A stretch of 64,000 nucleotides of DNA, taken from contig NZ_JAKWBN010000009.1 in assembly GCF_022511585.1 (NCBI RefSeq), positions 30,666 to 94,665 on the forward strand, given 5' to 3'. Source of the DNA: Shimazuella soli. Lineage in GTDB: Bacteria; Bacillota; Bacilli; Thermoactinomycetales; Thermoactinomycetaceae. The first letter of the stretch is position 1. Every line of letters begins with the position of its first letter. Made by a program: the position numbers and the translations under genes. The notes beneath the pieces are model-generated. The model searched no databases. It was not told the DNA's origin and was given only the letters and a program-made list of their open reading frames with translations. Below, one piece after another: positions 8,704-17,327 of the stretch.

Positions 8704-9111
8704 ATGAATCAATGGGAACTGATTATATTGATGCCCAATTGTGAGGAGAAGTATTTAAATCCTACATGGGAACAAATCAAAAAACATTTAGAATATGTTG
8801 ATGGAGATCATTTGGATAATTTAGTACTAACCAATCCAAGCATTGGTGAAATGATAGTATGTGGTGGAAATAAGATTAGAGGTAAGAGTTTATATGGTGT
8901 GTCATGCTTTCCTACAAGTGGCAATGGTTATATTGAATATAATTTATTGAATCCTGAAGTAAAAACTAGAGATGAAGAATTTGAAGAAATTACGACACAG
9001 GGTGTTGGTGTGCATCATAACAAAGAATTTTTAGTTGAATTTGATGATATGCTTAAAGCCTTTGAAGTTTTCTATAGAACTGGTAAGTTGTCAGAACAAG
9101 ATTGGTTCTAA
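8704..9111 (+). CDS. Probable Imm1-family immunity protein
   Basis: A 135-residue acidic cytosolic protein without signal or membrane segment. It resembles the Imm1 family, which is known to accompany deaminase toxins: a central beta-rich stretch (GEMIVCGGNKIRGKSLYGVS) and a C-terminus with EFLVEFDDMLKAFEVFYRTG. Its position, 14 bases after the toxin and on the same strand with GGGAGAGG upstream, is the standard toxin-immunity layout. It would bind and neutralise the deaminase. The assignment rests on weak sequence similarity plus context. Confidence 0.65.
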   Translation: MNQWELIILMPNCEEKYLNPTWEQIKKHLEYVDGDHLDNLVLTNPSIGEMIVCGGNKIRGKSLYGVSCFPTSGNGYIEYNLLNPEVKTRDEEFEEITTQGVGVHHNKEFLVEFDDMLKAFEVFYRTGKLSEQDWF

Positions 9112-9170
9112 TTGTTTCATAGTAATAATTCATATAATTGGTGATATTTAAGAAAGGAGACTACGTATTG

Positions 9171-10904
9171 ATGTTAAATCTACATGATCCTGACTTTAGA
9201 GCTGCAATTTGGGAAGCCCACAATGATAGGTGTGCTTACTCTCAAGAAAATTTAAGATATATAGACATGGACATAGAACACATTGTTCCTAAGAGTTTAA
9301 AATTGCAACCAGAGAAATTAGTTACTTATCTTAAAGAAATTGGTGAAAATGAAGATTTTGATCTGGACTCAGTATATAACTTAATACCTATAAATTCAAA
9401 AGTTAATCAGAGGAAAAACAACTCTCTTCTTCCCAAAAAAAGAGCAATATACTTTTTGACATTAGCAGAAAGTAAAGCTGAAAAAGTGATGGGAATTTAC
9501 GATAAAAATAAGAAAAGGAAAAAATTTGATAAAGTAGTTAGAGATGTTTGGTTCTATGTCAATCAAGGAGTAGAATCGCCAGAAAAAATTTACAATAGAA
9601 TTACAAATGATCATGAGATATTTGAGACCAAAAGAATCTGCAATCAGACCTTTTATCTCAATAATAAAGATTATGTTTCATTCAAAGCTAGAATCCCTGA
9701 CTCTTTTGAGAAAGATAGGATGGGTTTTTGTGAGATTAGCTTTCGTAGTTTAAAAATTAGGGATGCTACTTTTTACGTTGAACATTCAGAAATATTAAAG
9801 GTTCTTTTTACTGGTCTTGATACAGATCCTTTACTAGGATTACGAAGATTTATTTTGCCGTTAGAAAACGACGAATATTTGTTAACACTTAATCAGGTAA
9901 GCTTTACTTTGACTAAATTAGAAGTGGAACAATTATGTAGTATATTGGATGATTTTTCAGAAGTTTATATTAAGGCATTAGAAAAGATAGAAGATACTAT
10001 GCAGGTCAAATATTTTAGAAAATCAAGAAGCGATACTACTGAAATAGGATACAGACTAATTAAAGTGAATCATGCTTTTTGGAGAGAATTAGTTAAATTT
10101 GCCTGTAACCATGACTCTGGTGATGGCTCTTCGGACTGGCACATTTTTGATCAAAATGAAAACTACATAAAAGTTTTTACTTCAAATCAAGATAAATTTT
10201 GTGATGGATACCATGTTTTTCTTGAACCTGAACACGAGATAAATCATTTCAATCCTAATGACGAATTGTGGATTGTATGGATTCCCCCATCCTCGAATTG
10301 GGGATCAATTAATAATAGAGAACGATGGGATGCTTTATATACATATAACTGGCTTGTCTATGATTTGATTCCTGAAGTTGTACGAAATATAGAGAATGTA
10401 GGTATAAGCGACTTTTACATTAACAATTATGACTTATACAAATCTGGTTATAAAGCGGTAAGGGATGTGCTCCTCTCTGACTATACACAAAAAGAATTAT
10501 GCAAATTTATAGAAGACATACGATCTTATTATATTGGTTCAGATACAAAACATTATCTTACTAAAGAAGAAATAGTAGATTTGTATTCAGCAGTTGAACT
10601 TTGTTTGTTACGTACTCCATACCATTCCGCATTTATAGAGTCACGACTTATGCTTGGGAAAACTTTTTATCACCAAGAACATAATCTCATAGATGTAATT
10701 TGTAAACACAAAGCAACCTTAGAGAATGGAGTATATTCATCATGGACAATTGAGAATATCATGAGATGTCTAGTTGTACCATTGAATTCAGAGAAAAGTG
10801 ACTTGAGTTATTCAGAAATCAAAACAATTGTTAGTTACTTATATCCTTTTTTTGAAAGGATGAAATTAGAAAAGCTAAAAAATAGACTTAAGGAGGGATT
10901 TTAA
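9171..10904 (+). CDS. HNH endonuclease-domain protein, unknown C-terminus
   Basis: A 577-residue protein. The N-terminus resembles an HNH nuclease: RCAYSQENL, DMDIEHIVPKS (the first His of the fold), then DSVYNLIPINSKVNQRKNN (the Asn/His-like strand). The remaining 450 residues are rich in aromatic and acidic residues and match nothing I recognise. The start ATG 9171 (or TTG 9168) has AAAGGAG at 9153-9159. It lies between a toxin-immunity pair and a defence-like operon, so an anti-phage or conflict role is plausible but inferred. Homologues with a complete HNH would settle it. Confidence 0.6.
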   Translation: MLNLHDPDFRAAIWEAHNDRCAYSQENLRYIDMDIEHIVPKSLKLQPEKLVTYLKEIGENEDFDLDSVYNLIPINSKVNQRKNNSLLPKKRAIYFLTLAESKAEKVMGIYDKNKKRKKFDKVVRDVWFYVNQGVESPEKIYNRITNDHEIFETKRICNQTFYLNNKDYVSFKARIPDSFEKDRMGFCEISFRSLKIRDATFYVEHSEILKVLFTGLDTDPLLGLRRFILPLENDEYLLTLNQVSFTLTKLEVEQLCSILDDFSEVYIKALEKIEDTMQVKYFRKSRSDTTEIGYRLIKVNHAFWRELVKFACNHDSGDGSSDWHIFDQNENYIKVFTSNQDKFCDGYHVFLEPEHEINHFNPNDELWIVWIPPSSNWGSINNRERWDALYTYNWLVYDLIPEVVRNIENVGISDFYINNYDLYKSGYKAVRDVLLSDYTQKELCKFIEDIRSYYIGSDTKHYLTKEEIVDLYSAVELCLLRTPYHSAFIESRLMLGKTFYHQEHNLIDVICKHKATLENGVYSSWTIENIMRCLVVPLNSEKSDLSYSEIKTIVSYLYPFFERMKLEKLKNRLKEGF

Positions 10905-11440
10905 ATTTAGTTTTAAAGAATTATTAGATGCGTTAATGGTTGATAAGATTTTGACCTAAATCCAATTTCTTGGCTGTCTTTTTTACCAAGAATGGTTTAC
11001 ATCTTGTGAGTTTAAGGACTAGAACAAGCACTTCAATCGCTGAATGGGAGTAAAGGCTTGATGAAAACAATATAGAAGAAGGTAATAGTTGACAACACTT
11101 TTTCTGGAGATCGAGTGATTACAAAAGAACTGAGTTGTTTTAATTGGTTGAGAGATTAATAGTGTATCTGATATGAAAAAAGATGAAGTAATAATAATAG
11201 GGGGCGGGTTTAATACACTTAACATTTTAAATTCATTTTAATTTTGTACCTAATGGATATTAGGTACAGATTATTGAAAGGAGAAATAAATATAGATGAA
11301 GAAATAAATTTAAGAACAGAAAAGTGAAAGAATTCTATGCATTGATGAGCTTGAAAGAACAGATATGATAATACATTATTGTGTTTCTCTATTGAGTACT
11401 TTAATAATCTTAATATATTTACATCGTAGGTGAAAATAGA
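10905..11440. other. Intergenic region with palindrome; no clear gene
   Basis: Very AT-rich. A 22-codon open stretch starts at 11173 (MKKDEVIIIGGGFNTLNILN) and looks like the broken start of a Rossmann-fold protein. A strong palindrome at 11246-11267 is listed separately. The rest holds no gene I can support and probably contains the promoter of the downstream operon. Confidence 0.5.
11246..11267. promoter_or_regulatory. Perfect 9-bp inverted repeat, candidate operator
   Basis: GTACCTAAT and ATTAGGTAC flank a four-base centre (GGAT). It lies about 175 bases upstream of the MBL-fold gene. There is no T-run after it, so it looks more like a protein-binding site than a terminator. Its regulator is not identified. 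Confidence 0.45.
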
Positions 11441-12670
11441 ATGTCTAATATAAGGATAGAAATGTTTCCAGCCTCTTATGGTGATTCCTTTCTTGTTAGT
11501 TTAGGTAATAAAATTAAGACTCATATACTAATAGATGGTGGGTTAAAAGCTACATACAATTGTTTTTTAAAAACAAAATTGGAGGAAATCAGCAGATTAG
11601 GTGAAAAAATATCATTATTAATAGTAACACATATAGACCGGGATCATATTGAAGGTATCTTAGAATTAGTTCACGATAATAATAAGAGCGAAGATCCGAA
11701 GATCATACCGATCGATGAAATTTGGTTTAACAGTTATAGACATTTGCAGTTCTCCAAAGAAAAAGCTAAAGAAATCAATTTTGAGGAAAAAGAAATATTA
11801 AAAGATATTATAACAAGAGGTAGAGGATATTTAAGAAAGAATGAAACCAATCCCAATAGACCTATAAGTGCTAAACAAGGATCAACATTGGCTAGTTTAA
11901 TTTATAAAGGAGGATATAATTGGAATAACTCCTTCCATGGGCAAGCGGTTAGTGTTAACAATAATAAAAATGTAAATATTACACCAGAAATCAAAATTCA
12001 TATCCTTTCTCCTAATACGGAAAAACTCAATAAGTTAGCAAGATTATGGGTAAGAGAACTTAATCGAAAAAAATACAACTTCACACTTAGCGACAATGAA
12101 ATTTTTGATGACGCTTTTGAGTTCTTTATGTTAGAGCAAGCTGTTACGAATATTGAGGCAAATAAAGAGGTTTCTTCTCGCAACAGAAAAGAAATATTAG
12201 ATATCAAAAATTTAGCTAATGAGTCAATGCAAGGTGATTTATCAATTACTAATGGTTCCTCTATTTCAATAATTATTGAATACAAAGATAAACAACTATT
12301 ATTTTTAGGAGATGCCCATCCTGATATTATAACTACTAATATACAAGAAAAAATACGAGAAGGTTTATCTCCTTTTTTTGAACTAATCAAAATAAGTCAT
12401 CATGGTAGTAAAAAAAATACAAGTAAGGATTTACTTGAGTTAATTGATGCACCGATTTACTTGATTTCTACAGACGGTAAAAAACATAATCATCCTGATT
12501 TAACAGCTTTGGCTAGAATAGTTAATAGAGAAAATGGTCCTATAAGGAATCTATATTTTAATTATCCAACCGAAGGATCAACTTACATGAACAATGAGAT
12601 AATTAAGAGTGATTTAAATTTTAATGTATTTATTTCATCTGGAGTTCAATCTACGATTATTGAGGTATAA
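11441..12670 (+). CDS. MBL-fold hydrolase (ComEC/Rec2-like), first gene of a defence-like operon
   Basis: A 409-residue metallo-beta-lactamase-fold protein of the type seen as the ComEC catalytic domain. It has a metal-binding loop THIDRDHIEG, LLFLGDAHPD near residue 288, KISHHGSKKNTSKDLLELI near 310, and a C-terminal DGKKHNHPD. The first motif reads HIDRDH instead of the usual HxHxDH, but two metal sites still seem possible. No membrane segment is present, so it is a cytosolic nuclease or phosphodiesterase candidate. It is 12 bases from the protease gene and clearly in the same operon. AGGTG precedes its ATG. Confidence 0.75.
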   Translation: MSNIRIEMFPASYGDSFLVSLGNKIKTHILIDGGLKATYNCFLKTKLEEISRLGEKISLLIVTHIDRDHIEGILELVHDNNKSEDPKIIPIDEIWFNSYRHLQFSKEKAKEINFEEKEILKDIITRGRGYLRKNETNPNRPISAKQGSTLASLIYKGGYNWNNSFHGQAVSVNNNKNVNITPEIKIHILSPNTEKLNKLARLWVRELNRKKYNFTLSDNEIFDDAFEFFMLEQAVTNIEANKEVSSRNRKEILDIKNLANESMQGDLSITNGSSISIIIEYKDKQLLFLGDAHPDIITTNIQEKIREGLSPFFELIKISHHGSKKNTSKDLLELIDAPIYLISTDGKKHNHPDLTALARIVNRENGPIRNLYFNYPTEGSTYMNNEIIKSDLNFNVFISSGVQSTIIEV

Positions 12671-12682
12671 GGGGAAGAAAAA

Positions 12683-13753
12683 ATGCAGGAAAACATCTTT
12701 AGTGCAGTTTCAAGATTAATTTGTGGGGATGACGAAGAAAAAGCGACTGCTTTTCTAATTTCACCTAATAGGGCAGTTACAGCTACTCATGCTATTACAA
12801 ATGCACTAGAGGGTGAAGATATAATATTGGAGTTTTTAAACATTTCTAATACATTAATTACTAAAAAAGCAAAACCAATTGCTATAAGTGAGGATCTTAA
12901 TAATTCTCCAATTACTGTATTGGAACTTGAAGAGAGCATTGATTTAGATTATTACCTAGAGTTCTCTGATTATGAGTTAAATGGAAGCGATATTTGTAAT
13001 ACCTATGGGTATCCTGTTACAACATGGGCAGTTGGTTCTGCTTTTGAAATATCGGTGACAAGGCGAATAAAAGATAACATGACTAAAGCATATGATTGGG
13101 ACTTAGATTTAGATCATCATTCCAAAATCGAAGAATTCGAGGGATTGTCAGGATCACCATTGATTTTTAATAATAAGGTTGTTGGAGTAATACTTGCTGA
13201 ATCGAAAGAAAATGGTAAGGCTATATCACTTGGTGCTATTAGTACACCGAATATTAAAGGTGTTTTGGATGAGTTGGAAATCTCTATAGCGTCGGATGAT
13301 GATGATGATTTATTTGATAACATGGATCTGTTAAGTGACCTTAATTATGATAACTCTATTTTTATTGCTAAACTTGAATCGGCAGGAATCATGGAACATG
13401 AAATATGCCAAAGAGATTTTTACTCTGCTGAAATAGTAAAAAAGAAAATTGAAAGTAAGAATATGAAAGTTCAACTGAATAGATTTAAAATGTTGAGGAG
13501 GGATTTACACTCTGTTTGGTGGACACAATATCTGGAGCACCAAGAAGAGGTAAATGGTTATAGACTCTTAACAAAGGTTTATACAAGAGTAGAAGATCTA
13601 AGTGAAAGTACTCTTAAAAGTGATGATTTAATTTCATTGATAGCTAAAAAGGGAATGTTGCATCAATTGGCAGATGAATGTCGAATTGGGTGGATTAAAG
13701 ATTATAAAATCAAACTTCGAGAATATTTAGATATAAAGGAGAATAAAAGGTGA
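12683..13753 (+). CDS. Trypsin-like serine protease with ABC-3C-type C-terminal domain
   Basis: A 356-residue protein. Residues 1-205 are a chymotrypsin-fold protease with the catalytic histidine in VTATHAI and the serine in FEGLSGSPLI. The position where the aspartate is expected reads NSPITVLELEE, so the acid may be displaced. An acidic linker (DDDDD near 210) leads to a C-terminal domain ending in LHQLADECRIGWI. That pattern resembles the C-terminal adaptor domains of ABC-three-component systems, which couple an effector to the ATPase. GGGGAAG precedes the ATG. The stop overlaps the next GTG start. Confidence 0.72.
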   Translation: MQENIFSAVSRLICGDDEEKATAFLISPNRAVTATHAITNALEGEDIILEFLNISNTLITKKAKPIAISEDLNNSPITVLELEESIDLDYYLEFSDYELNGSDICNTYGYPVTTWAVGSAFEISVTRRIKDNMTKAYDWDLDLDHHSKIEEFEGLSGSPLIFNNKVVGVILAESKENGKAISLGAISTPNIKGVLDELEISIASDDDDDLFDNMDLLSDLNYDNSIFIAKLESAGIMEHEICQRDFYSAEIVKKKIESKNMKVQLNRFKMLRRDLHSVWWTQYLEHQEEVNGYRLLTKVYTRVEDLSESTLKSDDLISLIAKKGMLHQLADECRIGWIKDYKIKLREYLDIKENKR

Positions 13754-14235
13754 ATCTTCATAGTTTGGATCAGTCCGCTCAAATAAGATTAGATGCAATG
13801 CGGATTTTAATTTTGGTATCTGCATTCTTAAATAAAAAATCATTCATATTAGATCTAGATAAAATAATGTTATATGATTTTTATCTGAAATTTCCAAACG
13901 TAATGATTCCAGAGAGTGAATATATAAAAGTATCTAATCTAGATTTTGACGGATATTACTCCTATTACCATTGGAAACCAGATAGAGGACATTATCAAAT
14001 ATGTTTGGGGTTTTTGGTTGGGAAAAAACTCATAATTAAGACTATAAAGAGAAATGTTTTTTCCTATTCAGTTAGTCACAGAGGTGAAAGTATAGTTAAT
14101 GAACTTAATTCAAAATATGCTATGAAATTGGTTAGATTAGCGGATTATATTAGTAAAAAGATTTCTTTATTAAGCGAAGCAAAAGTAGAAGCCAATATTA
14201 ATTTATGTATAGAACAATTGAAGATGACTAGATAA
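13750..14235 (+). CDS. ABC-3C-type middle component (small protein)
   Basis: A 161-residue protein, starting at a GTG that overlaps the protease stop by four bases. It begins with AQIRLDAMRILILVSAFLNKKS, contains a mixed hydrophobic core (YSYYHWKPDRGHYQICLGFLVGKKL), and ends with helices. Its size and its place between the effector and the SMC-like ATPase match the middle component of ABC-three-component systems, thought to bridge the two. No catalytic motif is visible. The family call relies mainly on context. Confidence 0.6.
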   Translation: MNLHSLDQSAQIRLDAMRILILVSAFLNKKSFILDLDKIMLYDFYLKFPNVMIPESEYIKVSNLDFDGYYSYYHWKPDRGHYQICLGFLVGKKLIIKTIKRNVFSYSVSHRGESIVNELNSKYAMKLVRLADYISKKISLLSEAKVEANINLCIEQLKMTR

Positions 14236-14251
14236 AAGGATGAGGTATTAC

Positions 14252-16162
14252 ATGAGTAAAAGATTAAAATTAGAAAAGTTAGTGTTAAAAGGATATAGGA
14301 AGGATTATAAAGTTGAATTTAAATCTGGCCTTAATTTTATATCTGGACCGACATCAACTGGTAAATCTTCAATTGCAGAGATGATTGATTATGCTCTAGG
14401 CGATAAAGACCACAAAAAATATATAGAGATAAGGGAAAGCTGTAAAGATGTGCAATTAGACTTTTCAATCAGTAAGAGTAAATATAGGATTGTAAGACCA
14501 TTATTTGATTTTCAAAAACCAGTAAAGTTATTTAGATGGAATGATAAGGCTCAAAATTATAATGATGACTACGAATTATTAGACATAAAAAATTCTGTAA
14601 ACCAGTCTCTGTCATCATTCTTGTTAGAAGAACTTGGCCTTCCTAAAAATTTGAAAATATTCAATCAAAAGTTTAGTTTTAGGGATCTATTTAAATACAG
14701 TTATATCAGTCAAACTGTAATTGATAGTGAGGATTTGTTAAAAGAAAAACAGTACGGCCCTAGCCTTAAGAGGAGACCTACAATAGAAATTATTTTTAAT
14801 ATTTATGATCAATTACTTGATGAACTTAAAACTAATGCAAAAGCAAAGAGCGAAGAGATTAATGTACTTGAAAATAGACGGGATGGTGTAGATGATTTTC
14901 TTAAGGGATTGGATATGGTAGAAAGGAGTTTTTTTGAAGAAAGAAAATTGGAAATGGAGATAGAGCTGAAAGAAAAAACAAAAAAATTAACAGAATTAAA
15001 GGGGAAAGGGAAGTTAAATAACAGTCAATCCCTGGAATTAGAGCATAAAATTATTGAGAGTAAAGAATTTATTGTCTTAAAGGAAACAAAAATCAGAGAA
15101 CAACTCGACTATTTAGATAAATTATTTCTATTAAGAAATCAATACGATAGCGAGATAGATCAAATAGAATTTATTATAGATAGTGACAAAAATCTTAAAA
15201 AATTTGAATTTGAAGTGTGTCCCTCATGTCTACACGAATTAAATAAAATCAATAATAAAGAAAATGAATGTACTCTATGTGGCACTACTTTAGATAATTT
15301 AAATGAATTAGAAATTAAAGCTTACAAAAGTGAGTTAAAAAAGATAAAGAGGAAAAACAATAGTTTATCTCAGTTTATTACTGACCAAGAGACTAATTTG
15401 TCTAATTTAAAAAGAGAGAAACAAATTAAGATTGGAGAATTACAAAAACTAGAATTTGAATTGGATCATTTAAGAAAAGAATATGTTAGTCCTTTTATTG
15501 AGCAAATTGAAAGGTTTAATTTTGAGATAGGAAGTTTGAAAAATAAAATCAATGAAATAGAAAATAGTTTACTAGTGATTAACAACTTCTATAAGCTAAA
15601 TGAGAAGATTAGATATGAAAAAGGGATATTTCAGACCATTAAAGATGAAATTAAGTCGTTGGAAGCTAATGCGAATAGTAAAGAAGATGTAATTAAAGAT
15701 TTATCAGAAAAATATTCTTATATTTTGTCTGAATTTTCATTCCCTAAGCTTGCTGATGCTTTTTTGGATGACAAGTATTTACCATTTGCAAGAGGGGTTA
15801 AATACGATCAACTAGGAAGCCTAGGTGCAGTTACAATGGTAACAATGGCCTACTTTTTATCCATCTTAATTAAAGGAATCGAGGAAAATAATCATCATCC
15901 AGGATTACTAATTATTGATTCACCTAGGAAAAATTTAGGTTCTGATTCTAAAGGAGACGATGAGTTTAAAGATGAAGCTATATTCAATTCAATCATCACT
16001 TATTTTATACATATTCACAAAATTTACGGTGACGAACTACAGTTGATTGTTATTAATAATGGACATCCTGAATTTCTTGATGATACTTTCATTGCCAAAA
16101 AATTTGATGGGGATGGCACCAAAGACCTACCATATGGGTTGATTGATGACATGGAACAATGA
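14252..16162 (+). CDS. SMC/Rad50-like ABC ATPase of an ABC-3C-type system
   Basis: A 636-residue cytosolic ATPase. Walker A is GPTSTGKSS at about residue 31. Long coiled coils flank a zinc-hook-like pair, CPSC near 324 and CTLC near 341. The C-terminal lobe has LGSLGAVTMVTMAYF (signature region) and LLIIDSPRKNLG (Walker B/D-loop). The fold is that of Rad50-like sensors in defence systems. ATG 14252 has GAGG six bases ahead, and an upstream ATG at 14240 is too close to its own RBS. It is 16 bases after the middle component. It probably senses nucleic acid and licenses the protease and MBL effectors. Confidence 0.8.
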   Translation: MSKRLKLEKLVLKGYRKDYKVEFKSGLNFISGPTSTGKSSIAEMIDYALGDKDHKKYIEIRESCKDVQLDFSISKSKYRIVRPLFDFQKPVKLFRWNDKAQNYNDDYELLDIKNSVNQSLSSFLLEELGLPKNLKIFNQKFSFRDLFKYSYISQTVIDSEDLLKEKQYGPSLKRRPTIEIIFNIYDQLLDELKTNAKAKSEEINVLENRRDGVDDFLKGLDMVERSFFEERKLEMEIELKEKTKKLTELKGKGKLNNSQSLELEHKIIESKEFIVLKETKIREQLDYLDKLFLLRNQYDSEIDQIEFIIDSDKNLKKFEFEVCPSCLHELNKINNKENECTLCGTTLDNLNELEIKAYKSELKKIKRKNNSLSQFITDQETNLSNLKREKQIKIGELQKLEFELDHLRKEYVSPFIEQIERFNFEIGSLKNKINEIENSLLVINNFYKLNEKIRYEKGIFQTIKDEIKSLEANANSKEDVIKDLSEKYSYILSEFSFPKLADAFLDDKYLPFARGVKYDQLGSLGAVTMVTMAYFLSILIKGIEENNHHPGLLIIDSPRKNLGSDSKGDDEFKDEAIFNSIITYFIHIHKIYGDELQLIVINNGHPEFLDDTFIAKKFDGDGTKDLPYGLIDDMEQ

Positions 16163-16262
16163 GTGATAACTAATCTGAAAAAATTTACAATACCCATTTT
16201 ATTGAGTGTGATAAATAGGGTGTTTAACAGAATTATAAATTCGATTTGATCAAGGTGAGACT

Positions 16263-16670
16263 ATGATTACTAAAAGACAAGCCGAATTAATACCTAGTGT
16301 TAGTTCTCAAAAAGCTAGAGACAAACACAAAACCAATATAGAACGTTGGAAGATGTATGCGCGTAGAATGCAAAAGAATCCATTTATGAAAAAATATATC
16401 GTCAGAGAAGGCAACAATAAGTGTTCTTGGTGTGAAGGATATTTAAATAAATACGTCTTACACCACACTGATTATGACCATCTTTGTTTTTATGAAGTGT
16501 GCATTGAATTTCCGAATCCAACCGAAAAAAGACCTAATCGAAGAGTTAAGGTGCCAGATTGTGAAACCTGTTTTTACACTAATCGAACAGCTTTTCAAGA
16601 ATGTGCTAAGAGAGTAAAACCAGTTCATGTTTTTTGTAACAAAGAAATCTATGATCATTCACCTTTATAA
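16263..16670 (+). CDS. Small HNH-like zinc-binding protein
   Basis: A 135-residue basic protein. It has CSWCEGYLNKYVLHHTDYDH, which fits the CxxC and double-histidine face of an HNH fold, then DCETCFYTNRTAFQEC as a second cysteine pair. This suggests a zinc-bound HNH nuclease or a related zinc protein. GGTGAG precedes the ATG. It sits at the end of the defence block, 100 bases after the ATPase, and could be an accessory nuclease or an independent gene. Its function is not established. Confidence 0.55.
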   Translation: MITKRQAELIPSVSSQKARDKHKTNIERWKMYARRMQKNPFMKKYIVREGNNKCSWCEGYLNKYVLHHTDYDHLCFYEVCIEFPNPTEKRPNRRVKVPDCETCFYTNRTAFQECAKRVKPVHVFCNKEIYDHSPL

Positions 16671-17062
16671 TATTTAAAAAATATGTTTGTTTATATGTAG
16701 TGCTTTATTTTCAATTGAATAGATAAGACAGCGATTTTAATCATTAACCAAAATGTTTAAAAGTAATTATGATTGCATTTTGTTAAAACATTGCCTGATC
16801 ATAAGTTGGTAACATTCTTGGTAACGCACTTATGTAAAGAAGAATAAACGAAAGAAGATTAGAGGATCGACAACCCCCTAATCTATGCGGATAAATGAAC
16901 CAAATGACATACGGATAAACCATAAGAAACAACTGTAATCAATATGGAAGTATAATCGACACTCACTAAACGAGAGCCAATTTTCCTTGATATATAAGGG
17001 GTTTTGGCTTTTCGTTTTTGTTTAAAACCTCGGTTGGTAACATTTTGGTAACCTTTATTGTA
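16671..17062. other. Intergenic region holding phage attachment-like repeats
   Basis: No gene seen. It holds TTGGTAACATTCTTGGTAAC at 16806-16825, repeated almost exactly at 17034-17052, and the 107-bp repeat copy A between them. A stretch at 16888-16921 (GATAAATGAACCAAATGA...) recurs in similar form near 54911-54945. The content fits the non-coding flank of a prophage integrase. Confidence 0.6.
16941..17047. repeat. 107-bp repeat, copy A (with internal terminator)
   Basis: Near-identical to 43333-43439 (four differences by eye) and partly to 60322-60360. Inside is a hairpin, AGCCAA at 16975-16980 pairing with TTGGCT at 17004-17009 plus further pairs, followed by a T-rich tail, so it also works as an intrinsic terminator. 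It lies directly downstream of the integrase remnant, as an attachment site would. Confidence 0.85.
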
Positions 17063-17327
17063 CTAAAGTATTTTACCTTTCTTATCGATGGAAGAATTCT
17101 CGATTTGAATAGAGTTTTCAAAATTATCTGCCAATCTTTTTTGCATGTTTGGCAATACATGGCTGTAAGTATTCAAGGTGATACCTACTTCTGCATGACC
17201 AAATCTTTCAGACACAACTTTGGATTTTCTCCAAGTTGAAGCAACAGAGTTGCATGGGTGTGTCTTAACCCATGGAATTTTATTTTGGGTAAGTTATATT
17301 TGGAGATAACATACTTTAGATACCGGT
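17063..17327 (-). pseudogene. Tyrosine integrase, C-terminal remnant, frameshifted
   Basis: Reading the minus strand gives RYLKYVISKYNLPKIKF, then HGLRHTHATLLLQLGENPK. After a one-base shift in an A-run the frame continues VVSERFGHAEVGITLNTYSH and ends after about 30 more residues at the stop at 17063. These are the conserved boxes of phage tyrosine recombinases: HxxRH, GH and the catalytic Tyr. Only about 87 of roughly 370 residues remain, and the 5' part is replaced by the amidase fragment. It marks the edge of a decayed prophage or integrative element. Confidence 0.85.

Noticed and set aside
11998..12390. Minus-strand 130-codon frame
   Set aside because: Antisense shadow of the MBL-fold gene, with no RBS.
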